A DNA stretch of 64,000 nt. It comes from Corynespora cassiicola (lineage: Eukaryota > Ascomycota > Dothideomycetes > Pleosporales > Corynesporascaceae). How positions within the stretch are numbered: the stretch's first letter is position 1; each line of letters starts with the position of its first letter. The notes under the pieces were generated by a model that was not told where the DNA came from, ran no database searches, and saw only the letters and a program-made list of their open reading frames with translations. A program made the translations under genes and the position numbers. Below are positions 44,380-55,675 of this stretch, piece by piece. The DNA lies in assembly GCA_022059125.1 (NCBI GenBank), contig JAEUWY010000023.1:2232001-2296000 (forward strand), given 5' to 3'.

Positions 44380-45187
44380 AATGGACTTTTAGATGTTGGG
44401 AGGACAATGGTAGAAATTGAGAAGAGGCAATGCGTGGGTAGGAGTTCAATCTATGTGTATGGTAATAGTCTCTTGGATCATCCTTGAGCTAGACATCTCA
44501 TACGTTTGATGAGATTGCTGAAGATTAAAACCACAGTAGAACGGTATTCTTCTCTCTCTTGAGCTGCTCGCAACAAAAAACTCTAATCCGAACAACTCCA
44601 AAGCTACGATACCAGCGCAGTCTGTCTTTTACTAAAAGAAATATGCTTGTCTGTCGTGGTGCGAGATATTTACATCCTTATTCAAGCAAGCTACACCACT
44701 TCGTTTAATTTTCTATAATTTTGTTGTGTTTTGCTAAGAGCCTTTTGAACATTTTTGTTTTGCCCCTTAAAGGCCAAGATTGCAAGAAAGACACATCTGC
44801 GTTAGCTTAGACGAGAAGTTCCACTTTACCAACAGTGCATATCCCTACCTGTTGCCAGTCTGGTATTCGTGCCTGATTACTGCTTCTTGGGGAGTACCAG
44901 TCTTTCTGGATCGGTGCCCAGGGCGCTCTTGGCCTCATTATAAAGCTGAATAATGGCTGTGCCAAGTTGAGCTTGTTGGTCACGTGCGCTTGGCACCATC
45001 GAACAAGATGATATGGACTCTTTACGGAAAGAGTAATCGCAATTGGATACATGAGTAGCACGTAAAATAAATCAGGTTTCCAAGATCTGCCTTGCTTGAG
45101 GGATAGCACAAATGGTATAAAAGATGGCATGTCCAGGTCGGAACATAGGTGCAGAAAGAAGCAGTCTTAAATAGATCCTTTTGAACC
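44380..45187. other. Intergenic, 808 bp
   Basis: Tandem genes on either side. AT-rich near 44560-44770. Nothing recognised. Confidence 0.5.
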
Positions 45188-46710
45188 ATGAGGTGAGCGA
45201 ATACTCTGGTCACACATGCTACTTGCTAAATCAGTTTATTAGTATCAAGCTCTTCGAAAATGGGACCATCATCACTTGGGATGACAGCGCCCATGACTTC
45301 AAGATCCTCCGACATGGATCGCTTCTTGTCGAAGGCAACCGTGTTACGGCAATCTGGGAGAATGATGAAATACCAAAAGATCTGACAAGTGAAATTGAAC
45401 ATGTCTCTATTGAGGGCAAAATTCTTTCTCCTGGTCTCATCGATTCGCACCGGCACGGCTGGCAGGCCATATTCCGTACTCTTGCACCAAATACTCATCT
45501 AGGAGACTATCTAGAGCTCTATGGACCTTGGGGAATACCTATGGACCATCTCACCCCTGATGATCTTTATTGGAGCACTCTCCAAGGCTACTTTGAGAGC
45601 ATCGACTCCGGTACCACTACGATCGTCGAGAATGCACACCATAACTGGGATGAACAGAGCGCTAGAGCAGGATGGAATGCTTCTCTACACAGTGGTGCCA
45701 GGGTTCACTGGGCTTACGCTGTTGGAGCGGGCAGGGATCCAGCTTACGACTTCGATGCTCAAATTGAGCTCTTCAGGGAACTTCACGCCGAAGAAGCCTG
45801 GCGCCACACCCCTGCTGATTTGGGTTTGAACTGGGAGGGTTTTGGCGAGAATGATACGGATTTGATCCACAGGGTTGCCAGCCTGGCAAAAGAGCTCAAC
45901 GTATCGGCCGTCCATGCCAACCACCTCGGTTCGCCTCTATTTGGAATCAACAACAGTCCTAAAAACCTTCTCGATGCAGGTCTTCTGAACTCTAGCATTC
46001 CTGTCATGATTACTCATGCAACTTTGATTGATGACGAGAACATTGCGCTTCTCCGCGAACACAATCAGTACGTGGTCATCACGCCAGAAAGCGAGATGCA
46101 GCACGGACACGGTCACCGCCAGCAGCACACCTTTCTCGATCAGATTTCTCTTGGAGTCGACAACAACTTATTTTTCGGAACATCGATGCAGAATCAAGGG
46201 CGTCTCTGGTTACAAGCTACCAGAAGAACCTTGTGGCAAGAGGCCCATGCCCTCGGCCGTATCCGCAACACGACGGGGATGGATGTCAGCCAGGCCTTCC
46301 ATCTCATCACCCGCTCCGGCGGCCTCGCACTCAAACGCCCCGATCTTGGTGTCATCAAAGTCGGCGCACTCGCCGACTTGACTGTCTGGGATGGCGACTC
46401 CCCTCAGTTACTGGGCTGGTCCGACCCCATTGCCGCTATTGTTTTGCACAGCCAGACCAGCGACGCACAACACGTACTCGTCGATGGAGAATGGAGAAAA
46501 TACGATGGTAAGCTTCTTGAAACGGCCAATGGCCAGACCTGGAGTACTGTAAAGAAGAACTTCTTGGAGCGTGCGAAAAGGATCCATGAGCTTTGGCTTA
46601 CTCTTCCTCGACCATACCTCCCAGAAGGCGAGAAGTTTGCAGGATTGGGTGTGGAATATATTTCTTTGCCCAAGGTCAACGTGACGAGAGAACAATACTT
46701 GGGATTGTGA
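45188..46710 (+). CDS. Amidohydrolase family protein (deaminase/chlorohydrolase-like)
   Basis: Exon 1 carries only ATGAG (45188-45192). A 50-bp intron follows (GTGAGC donor, TTTATTAG acceptor at 45242). Exon 2, 45243-46710, completes MSIKLFENGTIITWDD, giving 490 aa. This start fits family N-termini; the alternative is an unspliced frame without an ATG. The metal-site motif is DSHRHGWQ with H71 and H73. More ligands are expected in AVHANHLGSP and MITHATLIDDE. The C-terminal composite sandwich is seen in GVIKVGALADLTVWDGDSP. These features fit the amidohydrolase superfamily subgroup with SAH/MTA deaminases, guanine deaminase and atrazine-type hydrolases. Such enzymes use a metal to hydrolyse C-N or similar bonds. 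The substrate cannot be told. Confidence 0.88.
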
Positions 46711-47981
46711 GTGCCGATGGCGGACTTGCTAGGAGGTATTCGCCAGACTATTGTTTGATGTACGTTGGCACTCATTTTGGCTACATCGTCCCATAAAAGG
46801 TGCTTGGTCGCAAAGATACTAATGTTGCTCACTCTTTTGCGCATCCTTCTTTCCATAATCTGCCATCTTCATTATTCTCATTCTCTCATAACTGCGATAA
46901 GTTCTAACTATGATTGTGCCCTCGGAGTAAGATCACGTTTCAGGGCTTAGTTAAATGATATTGATGGTTATCTTTAAATCATGTCCCGTATCTTAGGGAT
47001 AATAAGTAGCATGATCCATGGTACAATACTTCCTCTGCATGGTTGCGAACCACAATTTGATGTGATTTCCGAGTCTGCTACTGATGAGCTGAGACCACAT
47101 AGAGGGCGGGGCACGTGGGCGAGAACATCCACTAGAATCGACAGGCTTTGAAAAATTGCCGCATTCGGAGAGTAGGCGAGTATATCCTCTGGTTTGCGTG
47201 TGTGACTAATATGAAGGTATCCGATTTCTGCAATATGTTGAGGTGTTTCGGAACGAAGACTCATGGGCCACCTCCCTGACCGATCAAAAATACCTCAAAC
47301 AGGATTCTATCGAACAAATTAAAAGACGGCTGCCGGAGACATATGCGTACGGAGGTGATTCCGAGGCGAGTAAATTGGATGACTAGCCACAGTTTTCGGC
47401 GCGACTTCGAAAGTTTCCATATTCAGAAATAAAACCACAACAACGATGATCTGAGCGACAGTGAACAGTATATGGAAGTAATAACCTTTTTTATGACTTC
47501 TGACTATAAATGAACGGATAAATTATGATGTTTGAAGAGCTCGTGATAACGGTTTTAGTGTTTTGATTGCTGACACGCGATAATAAACACTGAGACGCCA
47601 AAGTTGCCGCATCCGGGAGAAAGAGGTGCAATGACTAGCAACAGCCTTCGACGGATTTTGCAACTTGCCATATATAGATAGCTTGCAACAGAATCAAATC
47701 TCAGTGTTCAAAAGGACACATTTCTGGCCACTCACTGACATTGTTATGCACATATGCTTAAAAACTATATGGCCTGTCTTGTCGCATTTTTTTACGGAAG
47801 CATATAGATGATTGTTATTCAAAGGGGATTATTTGACAAGCTGAGATGATATTGTGGTCATCTGAATAGATTGTATTCATTCCATCGCGGACTTGAGCTC
47901 TATTCTCTAACCATGGCCTTGACAGTGGTCTTAAGTACTACCTTTTTCATTCCCTTGGCCATTGACTTTGTCTCCCTTTTC
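46711..47981. other. AT-rich intergenic region, 1.3 kb, convergent gene ends
   Basis: Clearly more AT-rich than most of the window, especially 47380-47860. No ORF with family features. It could be decayed repeat DNA, but no terminal repeats are visible. Confidence 0.45.
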
Positions 47982-49376
47982 TTATTCGTTTTTGTTTCCG
48001 TTGACTTGGTTGCTAGCTTGGCCATTCTGGTTGCCATTCTGGCCATTCTGGTTGCCATTCTGGCCATTCTGGTTGCCATTCTGGCCGTTCTGGCCGTTCT
48101 GGCCGTTCTGGTTGCTGTTCTGGCCGTTCTGTGCGTTCTGCGCGTTCTGTGCGTTCTGGCCGTTCTGCGCGTTCTGCGCGTTCTGCGCGTTCTGCGCGTT
48201 CTGTGCGTTCTGGCCGTTTTCTCCTTTCTGGCCGTTCTGTGCGTTCTGGCCGTTCTGTGCGTTCTGGCCGTTCTGTGCATTCTGGCCGTTCTGTGCATTC
48301 TGGCCGTTCTGTGCATTCTGGCCGTTCTGTGCATTCTGGCCGTTCTGGTTGCTGTTCTGGCCGTTCTGGTTGCTGTTCTGGCCGTTCTGGTTGCTGTTCT
48401 GGCCGTTCTGGTTGCTGTTCTGGCCGTTTTCTCCTTTCTGCGTGTTCTGCGCATTCTGACTGTTCTGGGCATTTTGCTGTCCACCATTTCGTTCGTTACC
48501 GCCCCCATTGCTTGCCCCGTTGCGGTTTTGATTCTCCTGCCCATTGTTGTTCTCATTTGCTTGGCCATTGCCCTTACCTTTTCCTTTTCCCTGTACGTTT
48601 TTGTTCCCATTCCCATTCCCATTGTTGTTGTTGTTGTTACTGTTGTTGTTGTTGTTGTTGTCGTTATTGTTGTCGTTCTTGGCCTTCTTTCCCTTTCCCT
48701 TGCCCTTGCCCTTGCCCTTGCCCTTCTTTCTTTGATTCCTGCACGAGTTCGACTTCTTCCCCTTCTTCCCCTTCTTTCTGTTCCCCTCTCTCCTAGGTTC
48801 CGGTTCCGCAGCTACACCGAGTAAGCAAAGTGCAAAGTGCTAACCTTGAAAGCGAATGGCAAATACTCACAGCGCGCAATGATATCCTCATCCTCATCCT
48901 CATCCTCAAGCTCCCCCTCCTCGGCAGAACGAGAAACAACTACATTCTCAGGATCAGATGCATCATCATCATCCTCCTCCTCCTCAGCCTCATCATCGGC
49001 GTCGTTATCCTCGTCAGCAGCAGCCAAAGCCTCAGCGCTGCGTTTGTCGGTAATCTCGACGAAGCCTTCCAAGTCCCTCTTGTTATTGTTATTCCTGTTC
49101 TTCTTTCCCTTCCTCCTCCCCTTTCCATTCCGGCACTGGTTGTTCTTGTTCTTCCTCGTCTTCTTGCCTTTTCCGCCAGGGATAGGCTCACGAATAGTGA
49201 GGACGGCTCCGTGAGAAAGATTGGCGACCCCGTCGGAGCGGATAGCAAGAGCTGCGATGTATTAATTGCTGCATGTCATCTACTGGATCATAGTACTGAC
49301 ATTCATCAAACTCAACTGGAGCGGTGGCAGCCAGGCCAATGAGAACCGCATAAGTGAGGGGGTGGTAGAACTTCAT
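47982..49376 (-). CDS. Secreted Asn/Gln-repeat protein with duplicated basic CRN cassette
   Basis: Exons on the - strand: 49376-49301, 49251-48871 and 48811-47982, giving 428 aa with perfect phases. I do not recognise a named family. Residues 1-19 look like a signal peptide (KFYHPLTYAVLIGLAATA). Then come a basic cassette with CRN at 65-67, dibasic KR at 83-84 and 95-96 that could be Kex2 sites, an acidic stretch at 105-148, and a second basic cassette with CRN at 176-178. RSAE occurs three times (96, 133, 152), just after basic residues. A Gly-Lys run, poly-Asn (about 197-216) and Gly-Asn follow. From residue 264 on there are about 38 N-x-Q units (x is mostly G or A) and eight NSNQ/NGNQ units, twice broken by KGE. 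Only two cysteines are visible. Other frames over this DNA are long only because the repeat period is a multiple of three. Confidence 0.8.
48017..48470. repeat. Coding minisatellite, 9/18/21-bp units
   Basis: On the + strand the units read TTCTGGCCG and TTCTGTGCG (9 bp), combine into an 18-bp unit (about 48228-48340), and form a 21-bp unit TTCTGGCCGTTCTGGTTGCTG (about 48338-48430, four copies). All keep the - strand frame and encode N-x-Q and N-x-N-Q units. Confidence 0.95.
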
Positions 49377-50895
49377 GTTGGAGATGATATGAAGAATGGA
49401 TAGGTGATGTTTGGTGCAGAAAGTGGGATGGTAAAGATAATTCTTGAAAAATATATTTTTGGGTTGATAAGAAAGTCGGTAGGTAAAGCTGATATGGGGA
49501 GATGAGTGGATGAAAGCAGAGAAGAAAGTTGAATGGGTAAGAAGTATATGCAAGTAGATGAGTTGAGAGCCAGTCTGGTTTGAAAAGTTAGGATCATGGA
49601 CACCTTTTGTACCTCTCAGTTTCCATCTCGATATCCTGTCAACCTCTCAATGCTTGAGCACATGCTTGGGCGTGAGCATGATGCTAGCCCTAGAGCGTCT
49701 GAAGTCTTCGGCCCCCTCTCCCTCCGTTCTCGAGTATTGAAGCACCTAGTTCCCTCAACTTCTTGGGCAGACCACAGGTTCATGGGTGTTTTGTTATGTG
49801 CCTCAGGCACAGAATGCTAGTGCAGTGTTGAAGATATCCATCATCCCGGATAGTGTTCAGTCCTGATGTAGTATGGCGGAAATCTTAGCGTGTCCCGATG
49901 TGAATCTTGGCCAAGGCACCAGTAGTTAGCGAGAAAATCGAACTAGGCCAACGGAAGGTGTAGCAGCAGATGAAACACTTTAGGGTCCAAAGATGAATAG
50001 GGCGCTGTCCGGATGATGTCCCTTCCGGTTCAATGAGTACTTTGGGCTCGAGATGGAGGAAATTCAGGTTGGCCTTGCACTCTCTACAGTTTTTCCATGA
50101 CCGTACAATGTTTTGCTAGTGGATTGCACCATATCCTGACCGCCCTGTTTGCCCAATAGCTATCGCTAGAAAATTATGCCACGTAGTAACTCATTCGCTT
50201 GAAGAAAAGTTGCTGATAGTGCAATCGGCAGTCAGGATCAATAGACCTTATTACAATATCAAACCACTGATATAATTACATTAGCTCTTGTAATTCAATC
50301 CCCCATGCAGAGAATTATAGAGATATCAATACTTTTCTTACACATCTAATTGTTCAACAAGCGACTCGGGACCAAACTAAACAGCCATTATTCGCACTCA
50401 TCATTAAAAAGACACCAAATTTTACGTACAAGATAGCCGCGTATAACCCTGATCGTAGTCCCCTTCTCCAAAACGTGGCGTGGGACCCGCGCCCATCGGG
50501 CAAACATGAAACCGCATCACATTGGAGAAAGGAACTGTGGCTGATGTTTCTCCTCGGGGCGGCTTTACTCGTTGTCTTGTTTCTGGGGCTGCCGACTGTG
50601 GGGGTTCAACTACAACATTATGCGATGGCAACCTGACGGACCTCACAAGTAGGGCGCGCCTGGTACCCGCAAAACGGAGGCCTGCGGACCCGAACAGCAG
50701 ACACACCAAAACAGGCTAGCCCAATCGAAATTCGCTCACCTCAAGAACCGTTCGCAATATATCAGAGACGTTTATTTCTCCAGATCTGCCTCGCTAACAC
50801 GTTCTGGCCCCTCTATCCGTACGTGCACGATAAGAAGAGTTGGGCAGCTGAGTTAGGATACCTATACTTCTACCTCTACCACTACCACTATACGC
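49377..50895. other. Intergenic, 1.5 kb
   Basis: Promoter of the repeat-protein gene and 3' flank of the transporter. AT-rich at about 50160-50430. Short open frames (49596-49820, 50422-50709) show no protein features. Confidence 0.5.
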
Positions 50896-52860
50896 CTACA
50901 TGGTAAACCGGAAGAACCCTGCATCATCGCCCTTCTCGCTCTCCGCCATCATGTCCTCCTTCAACCACCCTTCCGTCTTCCCGTTGCGCTTATCCTCGTC
51001 ATCCCGCCTCTTGTTCTCCCTCGCGCACCACGTGCGCATGAAGATGCACAGCACCGTGCTCATAGCAAGGAGACCGATGACAATACTGTGGCCATGGCGA
51101 TACAGAGGTGCATCGACGTATGTGTAGGTGAAGCCGGAGAGCACTCCGCCGAGATTTCCAAAGCCAACCTGCATGGCAATGCCTACGGAGCGCTTGGTGC
51201 TACCTCCAATGTTGTTGCCGTTCCAGGCCACAGTCTGGGAGACGTTGGGGTAGATGCCGGCGGCGCCGAAGAAGGTGCCAAGGTACCTAAGCTTTGGCTT
51301 GGTGGTTGTCAGGAGGAGGATGAAGCCGATGATGCTGTGATACGTTAGTTCAAAGGCTCTGAGACTCGGCATCACTCCACCATGGGAAGCGGAGTGGGTA
51401 ACTCACGCGATTATGTTGAAGCTAATCATGAAGATTCCCCGCTGACGCATCCGGTCTGCTCCCCAACCGGCAAAGATACAGAAGAAGCAGGCTACGACAT
51501 ATGGTGGAACAGTCATGAGCTGCGCTTTCTCATTGGTGTATCCTAGCATGATTGTCAGCGATATGGTGCCCATAACTCGCACACCCGAGACACCTACCAA
51601 GTTCCTTGATGATGGTCGGCAAGAAGAGCGAGAATGAGTACAGTGGTGAGTAAATTCCAATGGTGATAAACATGTATACCCAGATCTTCCAATCGCGCAC
51701 CGCATCCCAAAAGTACTTGAGATTGAACTTGTCGTCGAGGAACGATCGGTCAGCTTCGAGGCGACGTTGAACCTCCTTGCGTTCATCGTCATTCAAGAAC
51801 TTTGCCGTGTCTGGGTAATCATGCATGAGAAAATATGCAGAGAGAGCTAGAAGAATACTTGTGTCAGCTAACTCGAGCTCAGAGTATTGTGCTAAGCTTA
51901 TCACTGCTAGTTGCACGACGATGATGGTGTAGATGTCTAGTGGCAAACATACCAATAACAATAGTGATGGCTCCTTCAATAATGAAGATCCAAGCCCACC
52001 CATTGAAGCCCCGCTTTCCCGAGAGCTCCATAATGCCTCGAGCGAGCAGACCTCCGAATGCTCCCGCGGCGGTCGCAGCAGAGAAGAATATGGCCATGCG
52101 AAGGCCACACTCGTGGCGTTGGTACCACATCGTGATGCTAGCAATACTGTATTAAAAATAGGCCCGCGGGAGTAAACGCCGCCGCACGACGCAAAGGTCT
52201 TCAACTTACTAGTACGTGATGCCAGGAAACAGACCACCTTCGGCCAAACCAAGTGCAGCGCGGATAGCCAGAAGACCAGCGTAGTTGTTGACAATACCCA
52301 TGAGGATACACATAGTACCCCAAGCAACCATAATCGACGGAACTGCGACCATTTCAGTGTACGTTCTCTCGTGTCTTTCTCGATTTGGGATAGGTATTAC
52401 TCACTCCAGATGCTGGGTCGGAATCGCTTCATCATCAAATTGGACGGAATCTCAGCCATGACATAGAAGGGGAAGAAGATGGCAAGCGCAACCTAGTCCA
52501 TAACATCTTAGCAAAAACACAATTTCATCCAGTTTGGGCGCCCTCACATTGTAATCCAGGCTCTTAGGGTTCATCCCCAAGTCCTTCTCCAGCCCCGCCA
52601 GCCGCGCATTGCCAATATTGCTGCGATCAAGGAAGCTCAACCTAGCCTCCTCATCAGAGACCACAAGCGCATTAGGTGGTTATCGAATATCGGACTCACA
52701 GGTAGAGAAGTGCGAGAAAAGGGATCAGGACAAAGTCAATCTTGCGGCGAAGGCGGCGCGTGGCCTTCTCGTCCCAGCCAACGCCCTCCAACGCATCGAC
52801 AGGCGTCGCCTGGCTAGCGACGTCGATGGAAACCGCGTTCTTTTCGGCGGAGAGCGCCAT
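50896..52860 (-). CDS. MFS anion:cation symporter (allantoate/nicotinate permease-like)
   Basis: Eight exons on the - strand: 52860-52700, 52641-52548, 52492-52405, 52342-52210, 52137-51953, 51846-51598, 51542-51407 and 51334-50896. Phases agree and give 494 aa, the usual size. Marks of the Dal5/Tna1 branch are LLSFLDRSNIGNARL after helix 1 and AEIPSNLMMKRFRPSIW, then GLAEGGLFPGITYYITMWYQRHE. GFNGWAWIFIIEGA and KFLNDDERKEVQRRLEAD in the central loop also fit, as does VAWNGNNIGGSTKRSVGIAMQVGFGN in the second half. About 12 membrane helices are expected. Relatives carry allantoate, nicotinate, pantothenate or similar carboxylates with protons. The substrate is unknown. Several splice sites were picked because nearer ones led to in-frame stops. 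Confidence 0.92.
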
Positions 52861-55675
52861 TGCAAAATCAGGTCTTAGGTCAGAGTAGCAACAAGAAGAA
52901 GAATGGGCAGGGCAAAGGGACAAGAACTATGGCGGTAGAATTCAAGGGCTAGGAGGAAATCAAGAGAGACAAAAGGTACAGAAGGCGAGGTGTCAGCTGT
53001 TTAATGCCAAATACACACTGGGTAGGCAGGCGGGGGGGCCAAGGAACGTGGCTGCTGCAGTGTCCAGGATGCCAGATTCTCGTCTCCCCTTGTTTGTGTG
53101 CAGCTTCTGGCATGTATCCACATGGCACGGCGAAAGGGGGGGAGTAGCCGCTCAGCCCGTCCCGAAGAGTGTGAGGATAGGCTTTGTTTCAATCTCCTGG
53201 GTTCGACAGTCCTTCTTTGGACATGGTGGAGCGGCGTGGGTTGCTGAGCTTCGATCAACACTTCGTTTTAAGAACAGCCTCGCATTTCGGAGGAGCGCCG
53301 CAAAGTTTACGAGGATATCAGCCTTGCCTACAAGGGACTGTGGCGGGCACGCAGGACTATCTTCCTGTTCAGCTCGTACGGCATCTTTCCAGTACGAAGG
53401 ACAATCTAAACCCCAGCCATGGAATAGCGAAATTGAGGCCCAGAACGTTGGTGTAGGAGAAGGCGCCACGAGAATGCACCGTTACATGCAATGCACCTAG
53501 GATCGGAGATCTCGCCCGTGGGCACCCAAACAAGCTTCCTCGCAGAAAGCAGTTAGTGTACACAATCCCCAGCCTTAGCGAAGCTTATCCGACAGGCATG
53601 CATGTCGCCCCCCCAAACTGCTGGGAAGCAATCAATATCTATTTTTCCATAAATGTTTTCGCGCCGCTCCCCGGATTCAGCTGCCTGGAAATCAATCCGA
53701 GGGACCACCCCATGCCTCCCCTTCTCCCCACACCTCCCGACCCTATTTTTCCCGGGAATGCGTGGTTTCCAATAGATATCTTCTGATGGGTACCCACAGC
53801 GTCTAAGCAAACACCACCGCCATCACCACCCTGATCATCCTTCTCTCCTCCCTCCCCAAAACAAACTTTCGTAACCCCGCACGGTCCCTCCCCCCAATCA
53901 ATACACTTACGCAACCTGCTGCGAATCTGATTGGTGCAACGCCCCCCCATTACTCAAAGGATGCTATTACATCGGGAGGGGTGGCCTTGCATCTTCAGGA
54001 GGATCGAGTGTGGTACATACATGATGGGGCGTAACTGTGCCCCGCTGCGCTGCGCTGCACTGCATTGCACTGCGCTACGCGTCCGATTCATCTCTATTCT
54101 GCTTTGAACCTAGCGGCTGGGATATTTGCATTCATTGGGGTTGGATTGGATGCAGTGAGCCTTACCGTGCATGCACGGCTCGGGGCCAGAATATTCTCCA
54201 ACTTTTTTTTCCCCTCCGCTGAGCGCGAGGAGCCTGGCTACTTCGGGCGTATGCTGCCTTTTGGGTAGGAGGTAGCAAAGAGCTACACTGGCGATTCAAT
54301 CATATCGCGGCGCTTTATATTCTCTCACCGGGGTCATGCTAGCACAAGGAACCCCATGATCCCCAATCTGACATAAGTCCATTCAACCTCCTACCAACAC
54401 CACCACCACATACACACCATCTCACACAACAAAAAAAAAAAAACGCCGAATTCGCTAATACGATATATTCTCCGTGTAACCGGCAGGTATAGGTATAATA
54501 AGGTACACGGGCACTTTCTCCCCTTCCGTCTTCCCCCCTTTCTCTCCCTCCCTCCCTCCCTCCCAACGGACCTTGAGGTCCTTTCCAATCTAATAAAAGC
54601 CACTCTCATCGCTCCCACCTCCCCTGCCATACATACCCTACCTACCCATCCCCACCCAACGCACAAAGGCAACCCAGGAAGAGAAGAGAGAAACAGCCTC
54701 CCCATCTCAACCCAATGATGCACCCAATCAATCACAAAGCAAAACAAAAAAACACATGACCCATGATATAGAACGTGTATCCATCCCCTAAAAGCCCCCT
54801 ATGTTATTCAGCAAGATACGAAGAGAGAAAAAAAACGCCTTAGCCATGGGGCGCATTTCAAAAAAAAAAACAAGAGTCGAGGACCCCATTACGCCGGTCC
54901 TTCCAACCCTCCCGACCCGCAAAAAGCAAACAAAAATTACTGCATTTGCGCCAATGGTAGATGGAAAAGAATGGTGAACAGGTGGGGAATGGGGGGAATT
55001 ACGGCCATACATAATAAACGTGACGCAATACCTACAAACCCCCCTTCCCCCCCTTCCCCACCAAAAAGGAACAAACGCCTTTGGGAACCCAACCACGAGC
55101 AAGATGATCGTGGGGAAAAAAAGGGGGGGATGGAGATAAAAATAAAGCGGACATGTTCCCCTATGCCTCCAGAGCTTGCTCGTTTCCATTTCCACGCCCC
55201 ATTACATGAGTGAGATTTGATGGGGAAGGGGAGGAGCGAACACACTTATTGATTTATGATGAGGGAGAACGTGGTATCATATGAGTGCGGTTTCCAATCT
55301 GGGTTTGAAAAAACACATGAATGCGCCAAAAAGGGGAAATTCAGAGAGAAGAAGAAAAAAAAGGACCCTTTCCTGACGCCTGGCCCCGACCCAGAACGGA
55401 TGATGGAGACATGTGATTATGAGAGAGGCACATCCGAAAACTAAAACAACAGAGCCATATGATAGGTGAAAAGCAGCAGGCAGGCAGGCAGGCAAGAAAA
55501 GGGAAAGCAAACGGTGGAAGAGAACAAGGGGAGAGGTCCTATTCCGGGACGCCTCTCCGAGCCAACGCCTGGAAATGCAATGCAAAGCTCATGGTTATGC
55601 TGATGCTGTGTGTGCGCTCAGTCAAAGGACAATTTCAGAGGTAGATCGGCAAACCCCAGCTCAAATACAGTCAGT
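52861..55675. other. Intergenic, 2.8 kb
   Basis: Promoter of the transporter and 3' flank of ATG1. It holds poly-A runs (near 54430 and 54830-54870), a (CCCT)n run (about 54548-54565) and a (CAGG)n run (about 55478-55497). ORFs such as 53048-53500 have no family features. Confidence 0.5.

Noticed and set aside
48017..48470. CRISPR-like regular array
   Set aside because: The units are contiguous, without unique spacers, and code for protein in a eukaryotic genome.
47900..48622. 240-codon - strand ORF rich in Arg/Thr (ARTHRT repeats)
   Set aside because: A second shadow frame of the same minisatellite. It is shifted relative to the spliced frame and has no upstream support.
47871..48824. 317-codon + strand ORF with a very hydrophobic Val/Leu/Ala repeat, resembling a membrane protein
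   Set aside because: It is the shadow of the - strand minisatellite. The repeat period is a multiple of three, so all frames stay open. Only the - strand N-x-Q frame joins two upstream exons in phase with a signal peptide.
53048..53500. 150-codon + strand ORF
   Set aside because: No family resemblance; lies in a repeat-containing intergenic region.
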